31,040 nt of DNA from Kerstersia sp052103615 (GCF_052103615.1 NZ_JBQEKA010000036.1:1-31040); one strand, 5' to 3'. Positions 6,515 through 15,190 are shown, numbered from the stretch's first letter. The notes: generated from the sequence alone by a model not told the origin. Numbers and translations are program-made.

Positions 6515-7017
6515 GAGGACATCCTGTCTCGGTCAGTGGTAAATGAATGCCGCCATATTGTATGCGCCAGCCCGTCTTGCGGAAGGGTGTTAGCTTATTG
6601 CTGAATCGACTGAATGCGTGCCGCGCGCAGACAGGAAGGCATCTACAACAGCTGATACAGGTGTATTAGCGGGAATACACACAGCATGAGGCATTGCCGT
6701 TATAATTCGCCCATAGAAAGCAGGGTTTCTGTATGCGCCGTATGCTGGCGGTTGCGCTCCAAAGGGGCGGCTGGCAACGTATCCATGCATCCTCCTGCTG
6801 TTTTCCGGGTGCCGCCCCTGCTCAGATCCAGCAGGGTTCCTGGTGGGCCCGGATCCCGGTAATGAAAAAATAGCAACTACCCCCGGCGTCCGTCATGGCG
6901 GCGCGGAAGTGGTCTGCTCCTGCCGATATAAAGTTTTGCGTCCAGGTTTGTGCCGTTCTTCCCCGTCTGGCGGGGAGGCTGTAGCGGTGCATGCGTTGCC
7001 TTACGCATTGGGATTTC
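6515..7017. promoter_or_regulatory. Divergent control region between the rutE-like gene and scpB
   Basis: The spacer holds a TATAAT (6701-6706) pointing toward scpB with no good -35. An ATACA/TGTAT dyad cluster lies upstream (6655-6680). A TACAAT (6557-6562) points toward the rutE-like gene. A second weak AT-rich box, TATAAA, lies at 6927-6932. Between the first -10 and scpB there is a 46-codon ORF (6733-6873) with AGGG 7 nt before its ATG and a Trp-Trp pair near its end. It is not scored as a gene. A hairpin CCCTGCT/AGCAGGG (6816-6836) lies inside that ORF but lacks a T tract. Confidence 0.4.
6655..6706 (+). promoter_or_regulatory. Possible activator-dependent promoter with an ATACAC dyad
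   Basis: A perfect inverted repeat GTGTATT (6661-6667) / AATACAC (6674-6680) overlaps a second one, ATACA (6655-6659) / TGTAT (6662-6666). TATAAT follows at 6701-6706. If transcription starts about 7 nt after the -10, the dyad centre lies near -42, the place of class II activator sites. The regulator is unknown. Confidence 0.35.
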
Positions 7018-7836
7018 ATGAACGACGACGAGGCTGTAGTAGTGCTCGAAGCCGCGCTGTTATGCGCGGAGGCGCCTATGCCGCTTGCCGATTTGCGCAA
7101 GCTGTTCGGTGCGCCGTTGGTTGAAAATGCTCAGGTGCGGGCGTGGCTGGAAGGCCTGCAGAGCCGCTGGGACGGGCGCGGCCTGGTGTTGACAGAGTTG
7201 GCTTCGGGCTGGCGTTTTCAGTCCACACCTTCGATGCAGCCTTTTCTGGAACGCCTGAGCCCCGAGCGCTCGCCGCGTTATTCGCGGGCCGTGATGGAAA
7301 CGCTGGCCATTATTGCGTGGCGCCAGCCCGTGACGCGCGGTGATATTGAAGATATTCGTGGCGTGACGGTATCCACGCAAATCATACGGGTGCTGGAAGA
7401 CCGCGGCTGGATCGAGGTCGTCGGGCACCGGGAAGCGCCGGGCCGCCCGGCTTTGCTCGCCACGACACGCCAGTTTCTGGATGACCTGGGTCTGCGGGCG
7501 CTGGATGAATTGCCTGATTTGCGCGCGCTGGATGATGCCGATCTGGCGGCGGTAGGGCAGGGTTTGCTGGAAAGCACCCAGGCAGCCCAGGCGGTGGCCG
7601 GGCAGCAATTGCCGGAAATCGCGCAGGCCGCCATGGTGGCCGGGACTGCGGCTCAGCAAGAGGGTGCGGACGGCGGGGCGGCGGATCAGCCAGTGCCGGG
7701 TGCTCCTGGCAATGATGCGCTGACGCCGCCTGACATTGAAATGCATGAGGCATCCGTTGCGACGGATGCGGCCGGGGAGGATGCTGCTGCAACCGCAGGG
7801 CAGGCCGCCAAGGCAGACAATAAACAAGATAATTGA
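7018..7836 (+). CDS. scpB: Segregation and condensation protein B (ScpB)
   Basis: A 272-aa ScpB-family protein. Residues about 1-165 form the tandem winged-helix core, with the diagnostic 'METLAIIAWRQPVTRGDIE' and 'RVLEDRGWIEVVGHREAPGRP'. ScpB dimers bind ScpA and regulate the SMC condensin that organises and segregates chromosomes. The C-terminal part (about 190-272) is Ala/Gln/Asp-rich and probably disordered, longer than in minimal ScpB proteins. I chose ATG 7018 (MNDDEAVVVLEAALL) because the family homology starts there; an in-frame ATG at 6991 adds only nine unlike residues. scpA is not in the window. It ends 20 nt before rluB and is likely cotranscribed with it. Confidence 0.93.
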   Translation: MNDDEAVVVLEAALLCAEAPMPLADLRKLFGAPLVENAQVRAWLEGLQSRWDGRGLVLTELASGWRFQSTPSMQPFLERLSPERSPRYSRAVMETLAIIAWRQPVTRGDIEDIRGVTVSTQIIRVLEDRGWIEVVGHREAPGRPALLATTRQFLDDLGLRALDELPDLRALDDADLAAVGQGLLESTQAAQAVAGQQLPEIAQAAMVAGTAAQQEGADGGAADQPVPGAPGNDALTPPDIEMHEASVATDAAGEDAAATAGQAAKADNKQDN

Positions 7837-7856
7837 AAGATGGAGTTTGGGTCGAT

Positions 7857-9719
7857 ATGGACAATGACTTGCAGCAGGACAGCGTAACCGCTGAAACCGG
7901 GGCAGGCGAAGCGCAGGATGGCGCGGCGCGCACCCGGGGGCGAAAATTGCGTACGCCGTTCCGTCGTCGCCGTACTGAGAAGGGAGCGGTGACGCAGGCG
8001 GGCGACGCAGCAGAGGCGTCCGGCAGCGAAGGCGGTGCCTTGTCCCAGGACGGCGCGGCAGCAGCGCCGCAGGAAGGCGCTGCACCGGCAGCCCGGCGTC
8101 AGCCGCGTGCGCGCAGCGCCGGCAAGACGGGAGCTCCCAGGGGGGCAACGAATAAAGCGGCAGCGACTCAGGGGGCAGCGCCTAAGGGGACTGCAACTAA
8201 GGGCGCGGCAGCCAAAGGGGCTGCATCCCGGGCGGGTGCAGACGGCCATGGCGTTGTAGCGGGTACCGAAAAGGAAGCCCAGGAAGCGCTGGCGTATCTG
8301 GAAAGTACCGAGCAAACCGTGCAGCGGCTGGGCAAATTCATGTCCAGCGATGCGGTCATGCCCAAGCTGCACAAGGTTCTGGCTGATGCCGGTATCGGTT
8401 CGCGCCGCGACATGGAAGAGTTGATCGTGGCGGGCCGCGTGTCGGTCAATGGCGAACCTGCCCATATTGGTCAGCGGGTGAAGCCCGATGATCTGGTCCG
8501 GGTCAATGGCAAGCCGATTACCCGTCCGAACGCCAAGAAGCCGCCGCGCGTCATTCTGTACCATAAGCCCGCGGGCGAGATCGTCAGCCATGATGATCCG
8601 GCGGGCCGCGCCAATGTCTTTGCCCGTTTGCCCAAGATGAAGGTTGGCAAATGGCTGTCGGTCGGCCGGCTGGATTTGAACACCGAGGGCCTGCTGATCC
8701 TGACGACGTCGGGCGATATGGCCAACCGGCTGATGCACCCCCGCTATGGCGCCGAGCGCGAGTATGCGGTGCGGGTGCTGGGTGAGCTGGGTGATGAGCA
8801 GCGTCAGGCGCTGCTGGATGGCGTGGAGCTGGAAGACGGGCGCGCTGCCTTCAATAGCCTGGAATTCCTGGGTGGTGAGGGGAGTAACCGCTGGTATCGG
8901 GTGACCTTGAATGAAGGCCGGAATCGTGAGGTGCGGCGCATGTTTGAGCAGGCTGGCGTGACCGTCAGCCGGCTGATCCGCACGCGATTCGGCGATGTGG
9001 TGCTGCCGCGCAATCTGAAGCGCGGCCGCTGGGAGGAGCTGGATGCTCAGGTTGTGACTGCCTTGCTGGTCAGCATGGGCCTGTTGCGCGATGAGGAAAG
9101 CACGGGCAAGGGGCGCCGTCCCGCCCAGCCGCTGTCGCATGACAGCGCCTTGCCGCCGGGCTTTGGCACGATGGACCGCAATGGGATGAGCGGCGCTCGC
9201 ATCGGCAAGCGCGGTAAGTTGCAAGGCGGCCGCAAGGATGGGGCGACACTGGATCCGTTCACGTCCGGCCTGATGATTTCCGGCGGTTATGCCAACGGGC
9301 ACCCGTTGGCAGGCCAGTCGCAGTCGCAGGGCCAGGGGCATGCCAAGCCCAAGGGCGGCCCGGGCAGCCGGGCGGGCAAGCCGGGCACGCGTGGCGGCAA
9401 GGCTGCGCAAGGGCAGGCTCAGGGGCGCGCGCCGCGTGCCGAGCGCGAAGGCGATGCCGCCGGGCAAGGGCAACAGCCCCGCCGCCGGAGCGCTCAGGGC
9501 GGCGGACAAAACGCCGGGCAAAATGCTGGCCAAAACGCTAGGTCCGGCAATAAGCCGGCAGCTGGGGCCGCGCCGCGTCAGCAAAAGACAGCCAAGCCGC
9601 AATCGCAGAACCGCAAGCCGCAAGGGCGAGCGCGCGATAAGGGGGATGACTGGCAGCCCAAGGGCGCGGCCGCACATGAGTCGCGTCTGGGGGTTTTGTC
9701 CGGGCGTGAGGGACGCTGA
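7857..9719 (+). CDS. rluB: 23S rRNA pseudouridine(2605) synthase RluB
   Basis: A 620-aa protein that isomerises U2605 of 23S rRNA to pseudouridine during 50S assembly. Residues 1-165 are an Ala/Gly/Lys-rich tail. An S4 RNA-binding domain starts near 168 (PKLHKVLADAGIGSRRDMEE). The RsuA/RluB catalytic domain has GRLDLNTEGLLILT with catalytic Asp273. After about residue 415 a long Gly/Gln/Arg/Lys-rich tail runs to the end. E. coli RluB is about half this length, so both extensions are lineage features, probably RNA-binding or disordered. ATG 7857 is preferred over an in-frame TTG at 7833 that overlaps the scpB stop; GGAG lies 11 nt upstream. A hairpin just after the stop (9738-9755) lacks a T tract. 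Confidence 0.93.
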   Translation: MDNDLQQDSVTAETGAGEAQDGAARTRGRKLRTPFRRRRTEKGAVTQAGDAAEASGSEGGALSQDGAAAAPQEGAAPAARRQPRARSAGKTGAPRGATNKAAATQGAAPKGTATKGAAAKGAASRAGADGHGVVAGTEKEAQEALAYLESTEQTVQRLGKFMSSDAVMPKLHKVLADAGIGSRRDMEELIVAGRVSVNGEPAHIGQRVKPDDLVRVNGKPITRPNAKKPPRVILYHKPAGEIVSHDDPAGRANVFARLPKMKVGKWLSVGRLDLNTEGLLILTTSGDMANRLMHPRYGAEREYAVRVLGELGDEQRQALLDGVELEDGRAAFNSLEFLGGEGSNRWYRVTLNEGRNREVRRMFEQAGVTVSRLIRTRFGDVVLPRNLKRGRWEELDAQVVTALLVSMGLLRDEESTGKGRRPAQPLSHDSALPPGFGTMDRNGMSGARIGKRGKLQGGRKDGATLDPFTSGLMISGGYANGHPLAGQSQSQGQGHAKPKGGPGSRAGKPGTRGGKAAQGQAQGRAPRAEREGDAAGQGQQPRRRSAQGGGQNAGQNAGQNARSGNKPAAGAAPRQQKTAKPQSQNRKPQGRARDKGDDWQPKGAAAHESRLGVLSGREGR

Positions 9720-9787
9720 GCGCTGAGTGGATATCCTGCGCCGTTCACGCGGCGCGGGGTGGCGGGTATTTGTGGTTTTGGTACATC

Positions 9788-9829
9788 GAACGCGTACTTT
9801 AGGCGTTCTATGACGATTTCTGCTAAAAT
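9788..9829 (+). promoter_or_regulatory. Predicted promoter of the rimP-nusA-infB cluster
   Basis: TGCTAAAAT (9821-9829) is an extended -10 (TGn + TAAAAT). No good -35 is seen; instead a perfect inverted repeat GAACGC (9788-9793) / GCGTTC (9803-9808) covers that area and may bind a regulator. Transcription from here gives a leader of about 230 nt before rimP. Confidence 0.45.
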
Positions 9830-9835
9830 CCACTG

Positions 9836-10068
9836 TTTTCATGGTCTTGTCGGATTTTGTCTGCGCGATGAACTGAGAGGTTTGTCAGTGCGGCAGTCTG
9901 CAAGTGCCATGCGCAGGAGCAGCGCCGGATTTTCGGCGCGCATCCGGCCTTCAGGCTGGCGCGCCGCTGCCGGCTCCAGGTATTCCTGGCATGCTCTCAA
10001 CGGCAATGATGGCGTCTGGTTCAGGCGCAACATATGGGCTGGGCGATCACAGCCCATTTTTTTTGAAT
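9836..10068 (+). promoter_or_regulatory. rimP mRNA leader, likely attenuator
   Basis: A roughly 230-nt untranslated leader with several hairpins: GCGCCG/CGGCGC (9922-9939), CCAGG/CCTGG (9976-9989), and a terminal intrinsic terminator (10034-10064) ending 4 nt before the rimP ATG. An RNA leader upstream of rimP with a premature terminator has been described in proteobacteria as the rimP leader; membership here is inferred from position and architecture. NusA, encoded by the next gene, stimulates hairpin termination, which would give negative feedback. Confidence 0.6.
10034..10064 (+). terminator. Intrinsic terminator immediately before rimP
   Basis: Perfect 8-bp stem ATGGGCTG (10034-10041) / CAGCCCAT (10050-10057), 8-nt loop, then eight T (10057-10064). 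The T tract occupies the place of the rimP ribosome binding site. All six downstream genes would need read-through unless an internal promoter exists. Confidence 0.85.
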
Positions 10069-10548
10069 ATGGCAGATTTATACGCAATAACGGAAGCTGC
10101 CCTGGCGGGCATGGGCGTCGAATTGGTTGACGTCGAACGGGCCGCCCAGGGGTTGCTGCGAGTAACTATTGACCGCGAAAGCGGTGTGACCCTGGAAGAC
10201 TGCGAACAGGTTTCCAGGCAGCTTTCGCGTGTCTTCGAAGTTGAAAATATCGACTATCAGCGGCTGGAAGTCAGTTCGCCTGGCGTGGATCGGCCGTTGC
10301 GCCGTGAGGCGGATTTTGTCCGTTTCGCTGGTGAGCGGGTAGAGATCAAACTGCGCGAACCGCTGGAGAGCCGCAAGGTGTTTTCCGGCGTGTTGCGGGT
10401 GGCCGAAGCCGAGGGCGGGGACGCCGCCGGGTTTGAGCTGGAATTTGAGGCAAAGAAGGGCGAGGTTCAGGTCTTGAAGTTCGTGTTCGACGATATCGAG
10501 CGCGCCAAGCTGGATCCGCTTCTGAATTTCAAGGGCAAAAAGCGATGA
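10069..10548 (+). CDS. rimP: Ribosome maturation factor RimP
   Basis: A 159-aa cytoplasmic protein needed for 30S subunit maturation. The N-terminal alpha/beta domain has 'MGVELVDVE', 'LLRVTIDRESGVTLEDCEQV' and 'RLEVSSPGVDRPLR', the family hallmark; the C-terminal SH3-like domain ends 'LLNFKGKKR'. The start at 10069 gives MADLYAITEAALAGMG, like other RimP proteins. The longer in-frame ORF from 9904 would run through the leader terminator and is rejected. There is no Shine-Dalgarno sequence: the ATG is preceded by TTTTTTTTGAAT. Its stop overlaps the nusA start (ATGA), so translation of the two is coupled. Confidence 0.94.
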   Translation: MADLYAITEAALAGMGVELVDVERAAQGLLRVTIDRESGVTLEDCEQVSRQLSRVFEVENIDYQRLEVSSPGVDRPLRREADFVRFAGERVEIKLREPLESRKVFSGVLRVAEAEGGDAAGFELEFEAKKGEVQVLKFVFDDIERAKLDPLLNFKGKKR

Positions 10549-12038
10549 GTCGCGAAATTCTTTTGTTGGTCGATGCGCTGGCGCGTGAAAAGAACGTGGC
10601 CCGTGAAGTGGTCTTCGAGGCTGTCGAAGGCGCCTTGGCTTCAGCCATGAAGAAGCGCTTCAAGGATGATGCGGACATTCGCGTCTCCATTGACCGCATG
10701 ACGGGTGAACACGAGGGCTTCCGCCGCTGGCTGGTCGTGCCTGATGAGGCCGGCCTGCAGGCGCCGGATCGCGAAGAATTGCTGTCGGACGCGGAAGAAG
10801 CCGTGCCCGGCATCGAGGTCGGCGAATACATCGAAGAGCCGCTGGAGCCAGTGGAATTCGGTCGTATCGGCGCGCAAGCGGCGAAACAGGCTATTTTGCA
10901 GAAAATTCGTGACGCTGAGCGTGAGCAGGTGCTCAATGATTTTCTTGAGCGCGGCGAAAACATCGTGTCGGGTGCCGTCAAGCGCATGGACAAGGGCGAT
11001 AGCATCATCGACCTGGGCCGTATCGAAGCGCGTCTGCCGCGCTCCGAAATGATCCCCAAGGAAAACCTGCGCATTGGCGACCGGGTGCGTGCCTACGTGA
11101 AGATGGTTGACCACGCTGCGCGCGGCCAACAGGTCATCCTGTCGCGGACGTCGCCCGAATTCATCAAGCAGCTGTTCGAAAACGAAGTTCCCGAGATTGA
11201 ACAAGGCCTGCTGGAAATCAAGGCTGCGGCGCGTGACGCCGGCATGCGTGCCAAGATCGCTGTCGTGGCTTATGACAAGCGTATCGACCCTATCGGCACT
11301 TGCGTGGGCATGCGCGGTTCGCGTGTGACGGCCGTGCGTAACGAACTGGGCGGCGAACAGGTGGATATCGTGCTGTGGTCGGAAGACCCTGCGCAATTCG
11401 TCATCGGCGCGCTGGCGCCGGCCAACGTCGAATCCATTGTGGTCGATGAAGACCGCCATGCGATGGATGTGGTGGTGGACGAAGAAAACCTGCCCAAGGC
11501 GATTGGCGCCAAAGGCCAGAACGTGCGCCTGGCGTCCGAGCTGACCGGCTGGCAGATCAATATCATGACGCCGCAGGAAAGCCAGGATCGCGCCGAAAGC
11601 GAGCGGGAAGCATGGCGTGCCATTTTCATGGGCAAGCTGGATGTGGACGAGGAAATCGCCAATATCCTGATCGACGAAGGTTTCACTGGCCTCGAGGAAG
11701 TGGCGTATGTGCCCATCCACGAGCTGCTGGAAATCGAAGCCTTTGACGAAGACACCGTCAACGAATTGCGTGCTCGCGCCCGCAATGCGCTGCAAGAAGA
11801 GGCCGAACGCAATGCCAGCCTGGAGCCGGATCTGTCGCTCGATACGCTGGAAGGCGTGACGCCGGAGTTGCTGGCCGTCCTGGAAACGCATGGCGTCAAG
11901 GACCGCGATGACCTCGCGGAATTGGCGACAGACGAATTGGCTGAACTGGCCGGCATTGATGCCGATGCTGCCAGTGAGCTGATTATGCGCGCCCGGGCCC
12001 ATTGGTTCGATGACGAGGGCGAAACGTCCGCTGAGTGA
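10545..12038 (+). CDS. nusA: Transcription termination/antitermination factor NusA
   Basis: A 497-aa RNA polymerase-associated factor that modulates pausing, termination and antitermination. Domain order matches the family: NusA N-terminal domain (1 to about 125), S1 domain (about 135-200), KH1 with 'IGTCVGMRGSRVTAV', KH2 with 'IGAKGQNVRLASELTGW', then two acidic C-terminal helix-hairpin-helix repeats (about 370-497), as in E. coli. The start overlaps the rimP stop by 4 bp. NusA is a natural candidate to feed back on the terminator in the rimP leader. A 62-nt spacer with no visible terminator separates it from infB. Confidence 0.97.
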   Translation: MSREILLLVDALAREKNVAREVVFEAVEGALASAMKKRFKDDADIRVSIDRMTGEHEGFRRWLVVPDEAGLQAPDREELLSDAEEAVPGIEVGEYIEEPLEPVEFGRIGAQAAKQAILQKIRDAEREQVLNDFLERGENIVSGAVKRMDKGDSIIDLGRIEARLPRSEMIPKENLRIGDRVRAYVKMVDHAARGQQVILSRTSPEFIKQLFENEVPEIEQGLLEIKAAARDAGMRAKIAVVAYDKRIDPIGTCVGMRGSRVTAVRNELGGEQVDIVLWSEDPAQFVIGALAPANVESIVVDEDRHAMDVVVDEENLPKAIGAKGQNVRLASELTGWQINIMTPQESQDRAESEREAWRAIFMGKLDVDEEIANILIDEGFTGLEEVAYVPIHELLEIEAFDEDTVNELRARARNALQEEAERNASLEPDLSLDTLEGVTPELLAVLETHGVKDRDDLAELATDELAELAGIDADAASELIMRARAHWFDDEGETSAE

Positions 12039-12100
12039 CGCGTGTCCGCTGTTATGAACCATAGATAGAATCAGAAGTCATCAGGTTGAGAGAGAGCCGA

Positions 12101-15100
12101 ATGTCGAGTAATACCGTCGCCCAGTTCGCTAGTGAGCTGAAAATATCTGCAACTGTGCTGCTGGAGCAGTTCAGGGGAGCAGGTGTTGACCTCAAGTCGG
12201 TAGACGATGCCGTCACTGATAGCGATAAGGCGAAGCGGTCGGATTGGCTGCGCCGCAAGGATGGATCTGCGGATGGTGGGCGGAAAATTACGCTGACCCG
12301 CAGGCAAACGTCCGAAATCCGCCAGGCGGATGCCAGCGGACGCTCGCGCACGATTTCCGTCGAAGTCCGCAAGAAGCGAGTGTTCGTGAAGCGTGACACG
12401 CTGGATGTCGCGGCTCCCTCCACCGAGGCTGCAGCGCCTGCCGAGGCTCAAGCCGTCATGCCGCCCGAAGCGGCGGTGCCGGTTGCAGCGCCTGTGCAGG
12501 CACCGGCGCTGGTACAGGCCGCACCTGCCACCGAACCGGCGGCTGCGCCTGCGCCCAAGGCCGAGCCTGAAGTCCAGGCTCCGGCTGCGCCCGCCGTCGA
12601 AGAAACCGCACCGGCTGCACCTGAGGCAGCCGAAGCCGTCAAGCAACCCGAGGCCCCGGCAAAATCCGCCGAGCCGGTGGTTGAAAGTGCCGCTGCCAAG
12701 CCCGCAGCGGTAGTGCCAGAAGAGAAACAGGAACCGGAAGCTCCTTTGAATAAGATTGTTGCGCCGTCCGTCGCAGATCGTGGCGACTCCTCGTCGTCCA
12801 GGCAGGATCAAGAAGCCGGTCGCGTTGCCGCGGCCCAGGCTCGTCCAGAGAACAAGAAACCGGCTGCAGCGCAACCCGCTGCGGCTGGCCGTCCCGCCGC
12901 CACTGCGGCTGGCGCACAGGCAGGTGCCCGCAAACCGGCGCTCAGCCCGCTGCGCAATTTGCGCCGTGGTGAAGCGCCCGCCGCCGCACCGCGTGCAGCG
13001 GCTGCTGCTGGCGCGGAAAACGATGGCGCCAATTCGGATCGTGAAGCAGCACGCCGCCGCGCCGAGGCAGAAGCCGCCGCGTTGCGTGAAATGCTGAACC
13101 GCCCGCGCAAGGTCCTGCGCGCGCCGGAACCCGAAACCAAGCCGGCCACTACGCTGCATAAGCCTGCGGCTGGCAAGGGCAAGGAAAAGGAAAAGGGCGC
13201 CAAGGAAGAAGTCGGCGGCAAGAAGGTCGTCAAGGCAGCCGAGCTGTCTTCGTCCTGGTCTGATGACAGCGCGCGCAAAAAACCGGCTGACAAGGCTGCA
13301 CCTGGTGCGGCCCGTGAAGGCTGGCGCGCAGGCGGCAAGGCAGGCAAGGGCGGCAAGGGTGGCAAGGGCGGCCGTCGCGGTCAAGGTGACCGCAACGCTG
13401 CGCAGCAACCGGCGCAGGCAGAATTCATTTCGCGTGAAGTCCATGTCCCCGAAACCATTACGGTGGCAGATCTCGCGCACAAGATGGCGGTCAAGGCTGC
13501 CGAGGTCATCAAGCAATTGATGAAGCTCGGCCAGATGGTCACTATCAACCAGGTGCTGGATCAGGAAACGGCCATGATCGTGGTCGAAGAACTGGGCCAC
13601 AAGGCTATAGCCGCCAAGCTGGATGATCCGGAAGCCTTCCTGATTGACCAGGAAACCGATCAGTCCGAAGTGGTGGAACTGTCGCGCGCGCCGGTCGTGA
13701 CCGTCATGGGCCACGTTGACCACGGCAAGACCTCGCTGCTGGATTACATCCGCCGCAGCAAGGTTGCCACGGGCGAAGCCGGCGGCATTACCCAGCACAT
13801 CGGCGCCTACAGCGTCGATACGGCTCGCGGCATGGTTACCTTCCTGGATACCCCGGGCCACGAAGCCTTTACGGCCATGCGTGCGCGTGGTGCCAAGGCA
13901 ACCGATATCGTGATTCTGGTGGTGGCGGCGGATGACGGCGTGATGCCGCAAACGCGTGAAGCCATTCACCACGCCAAGGCGGCGGGCGTGCCCATCGTTG
14001 TGGCGATCAATAAGGTGGATAAGCCCGAAGCCAACCCGGACCGCGTCAAGCAGGAACTGGTGGCGGAAGAGGTTGTGCCGGAAGAATACGGCGGCGATAT
14101 TCCCTTCGTGCCTGTGTCTGCCAAGACTGGCCAGGGTATCGACGACCTGCTGGAAAACGTGTTGCTGCAGGCTGAAATGCTGGAACTCAAGGCGCCGGTG
14201 GAAGCCCCGGCCAAGGGTCTGGTCATCGAAGCCCGCCTGGACAAGGGCCGCGGCGCGGTTGCGACCATTCTGGTGCTGAGCGGCACGCTGCATCGCGGCG
14301 ACGCCGTGCTGGCAGGCGCTAGCTATGGCCGGGTGCGCGCCATGCTGGACGATACCGGCAAGCCGACCAACTCGGCCGGCCCCGCCATTCCGGTGGAAAT
14401 CCAGGGCCTGACCGAAGTGCCGGCAGCCGGTGACGAACTGATGGTGCTGAATGACGAGCGCAAGGCGCGCGAAATCGCGCTCTTCCGTCAAGGCAAGTTC
14501 CGTGATGTCAAACTGGCCCGTCAGCAGGCAGCGAAGCTGGAGTCCATGTTCGACAACATGCGCGAAGGCACGCAGACGCTGTCCCTGATCATCAAGACCG
14601 ATGTGCAGGGCTCGCAGGAAGCGCTGGCCCAGTCGCTGCTCAAGCTGGCAACGGACGAAGTCCGCGTCCAGGTGGTGCACGCAGGCGTGGGCGGTATCAG
14701 CGAAAGCGATATCAACCTGGCAATCGCTTCCGGCGCAGTGGTCATCGGCTTCAATGTCCGTGCGGACCAGAGCGCCAAGAAGCTGGCCGAGAGCAACGAT
14801 GTCGATGTGCGCTACTACAACATCATTTACGATGCGGTAGACGAGGTGAAGGCAGCCATGTCCGGCATGCTGGCCCCGGAAAAGCGCGAAGAGGTCATCG
14901 GCCTGGTCGAGATCCGCGAAATCTTCAGCGTCTCGCGCGTGGGGAATATCGCAGGTTGTATGGTGCTGGAAGGTATCGTGCGCCGCGACTCGCAGGTCCG
15001 CCTGCTGCGTCGCAACGTGGTGCAATGGACCGGCCAGTTGGATTCGCTGCGCCGCTTCAAGGACGACGTCAAGGAAGTCAAGTCTGGCTTCGATTGCGGC

Positions 15101-15184
15101 CTGACGCTGCGCGGTTATAACGATATTGAAGTGGGCGACCAGCTCGAAGTCTTCGAGATCAAGGAAATTGCCCGGACGCTGTAA
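12101..15184 (+). CDS. infB: Translation initiation factor IF-2
   Basis: A 1027-aa GTPase that places fMet-tRNA on the 30S subunit and promotes 50S joining. An N-terminal IF2_N domain (1 to about 55) leads into a long Ala/Pro/Glu-rich linker (about 110-440), a second IF2_N motif, and the G domain from about 530. G1 is GHVDHGKT (537-544), G3 DTPGHEAF, G4 NKVDK, G5 SAKTGQG. Domains II-IV follow and end KEIARTL. The linker makes it clearly longer than E. coli IF2 (890 aa). ATG 12101 is chosen over a TTG at 12086; a GAGAGAGAG tract precedes it. The shorter IF2 isoforms made from internal starts in E. coli cannot be judged here. Confidence 0.97.
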   Translation: MSSNTVAQFASELKISATVLLEQFRGAGVDLKSVDDAVTDSDKAKRSDWLRRKDGSADGGRKITLTRRQTSEIRQADASGRSRTISVEVRKKRVFVKRDTLDVAAPSTEAAAPAEAQAVMPPEAAVPVAAPVQAPALVQAAPATEPAAAPAPKAEPEVQAPAAPAVEETAPAAPEAAEAVKQPEAPAKSAEPVVESAAAKPAAVVPEEKQEPEAPLNKIVAPSVADRGDSSSSRQDQEAGRVAAAQARPENKKPAAAQPAAAGRPAATAAGAQAGARKPALSPLRNLRRGEAPAAAPRAAAAAGAENDGANSDREAARRRAEAEAAALREMLNRPRKVLRAPEPETKPATTLHKPAAGKGKEKEKGAKEEVGGKKVVKAAELSSSWSDDSARKKPADKAAPGAAREGWRAGGKAGKGGKGGKGGRRGQGDRNAAQQPAQAEFISREVHVPETITVADLAHKMAVKAAEVIKQLMKLGQMVTINQVLDQETAMIVVEELGHKAIAAKLDDPEAFLIDQETDQSEVVELSRAPVVTVMGHVDHGKTSLLDYIRRSKVATGEAGGITQHIGAYSVDTARGMVTFLDTPGHEAFTAMRARGAKATDIVILVVAADDGVMPQTREAIHHAKAAGVPIVVAINKVDKPEANPDRVKQELVAEEVVPEEYGGDIPFVPVSAKTGQGIDDLLENVLLQAEMLELKAPVEAPAKGLVIEARLDKGRGAVATILVLSGTLHRGDAVLAGASYGRVRAMLDDTGKPTNSAGPAIPVEIQGLTEVPAAGDELMVLNDERKAREIALFRQGKFRDVKLARQQAAKLESMFDNMREGTQTLSLIIKTDVQGSQEALAQSLLKLATDEVRVQVVHAGVGGISESDINLAIASGAVVIGFNVRADQSAKKLAESNDVDVRYYNIIYDAVDEVKAAMSGMLAPEKREEVIGLVEIREIFSVSRVGNIAGCMVLEGIVRRDSQVRLLRRNVVQWTGQLDSLRRFKDDVKEVKSGFDCGLTLRGYNDIEVGDQLEVFEIKEIARTL

Positions 15185-15190
15185 GAACGA

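Noticed and set aside
7686..9842. A 718-codon minus-strand ORF antisense to rluB
   Set aside because: It mirrors the codon pattern of the plus-strand gene; high GC removes stop codons on the opposite strand. No plausible domains.
9904..10068. N-terminal extension of RimP from an upstream ATG
   Set aside because: It would translate through the leader terminator hairpin and adds residues absent from RimP proteins; homology begins at 10069.
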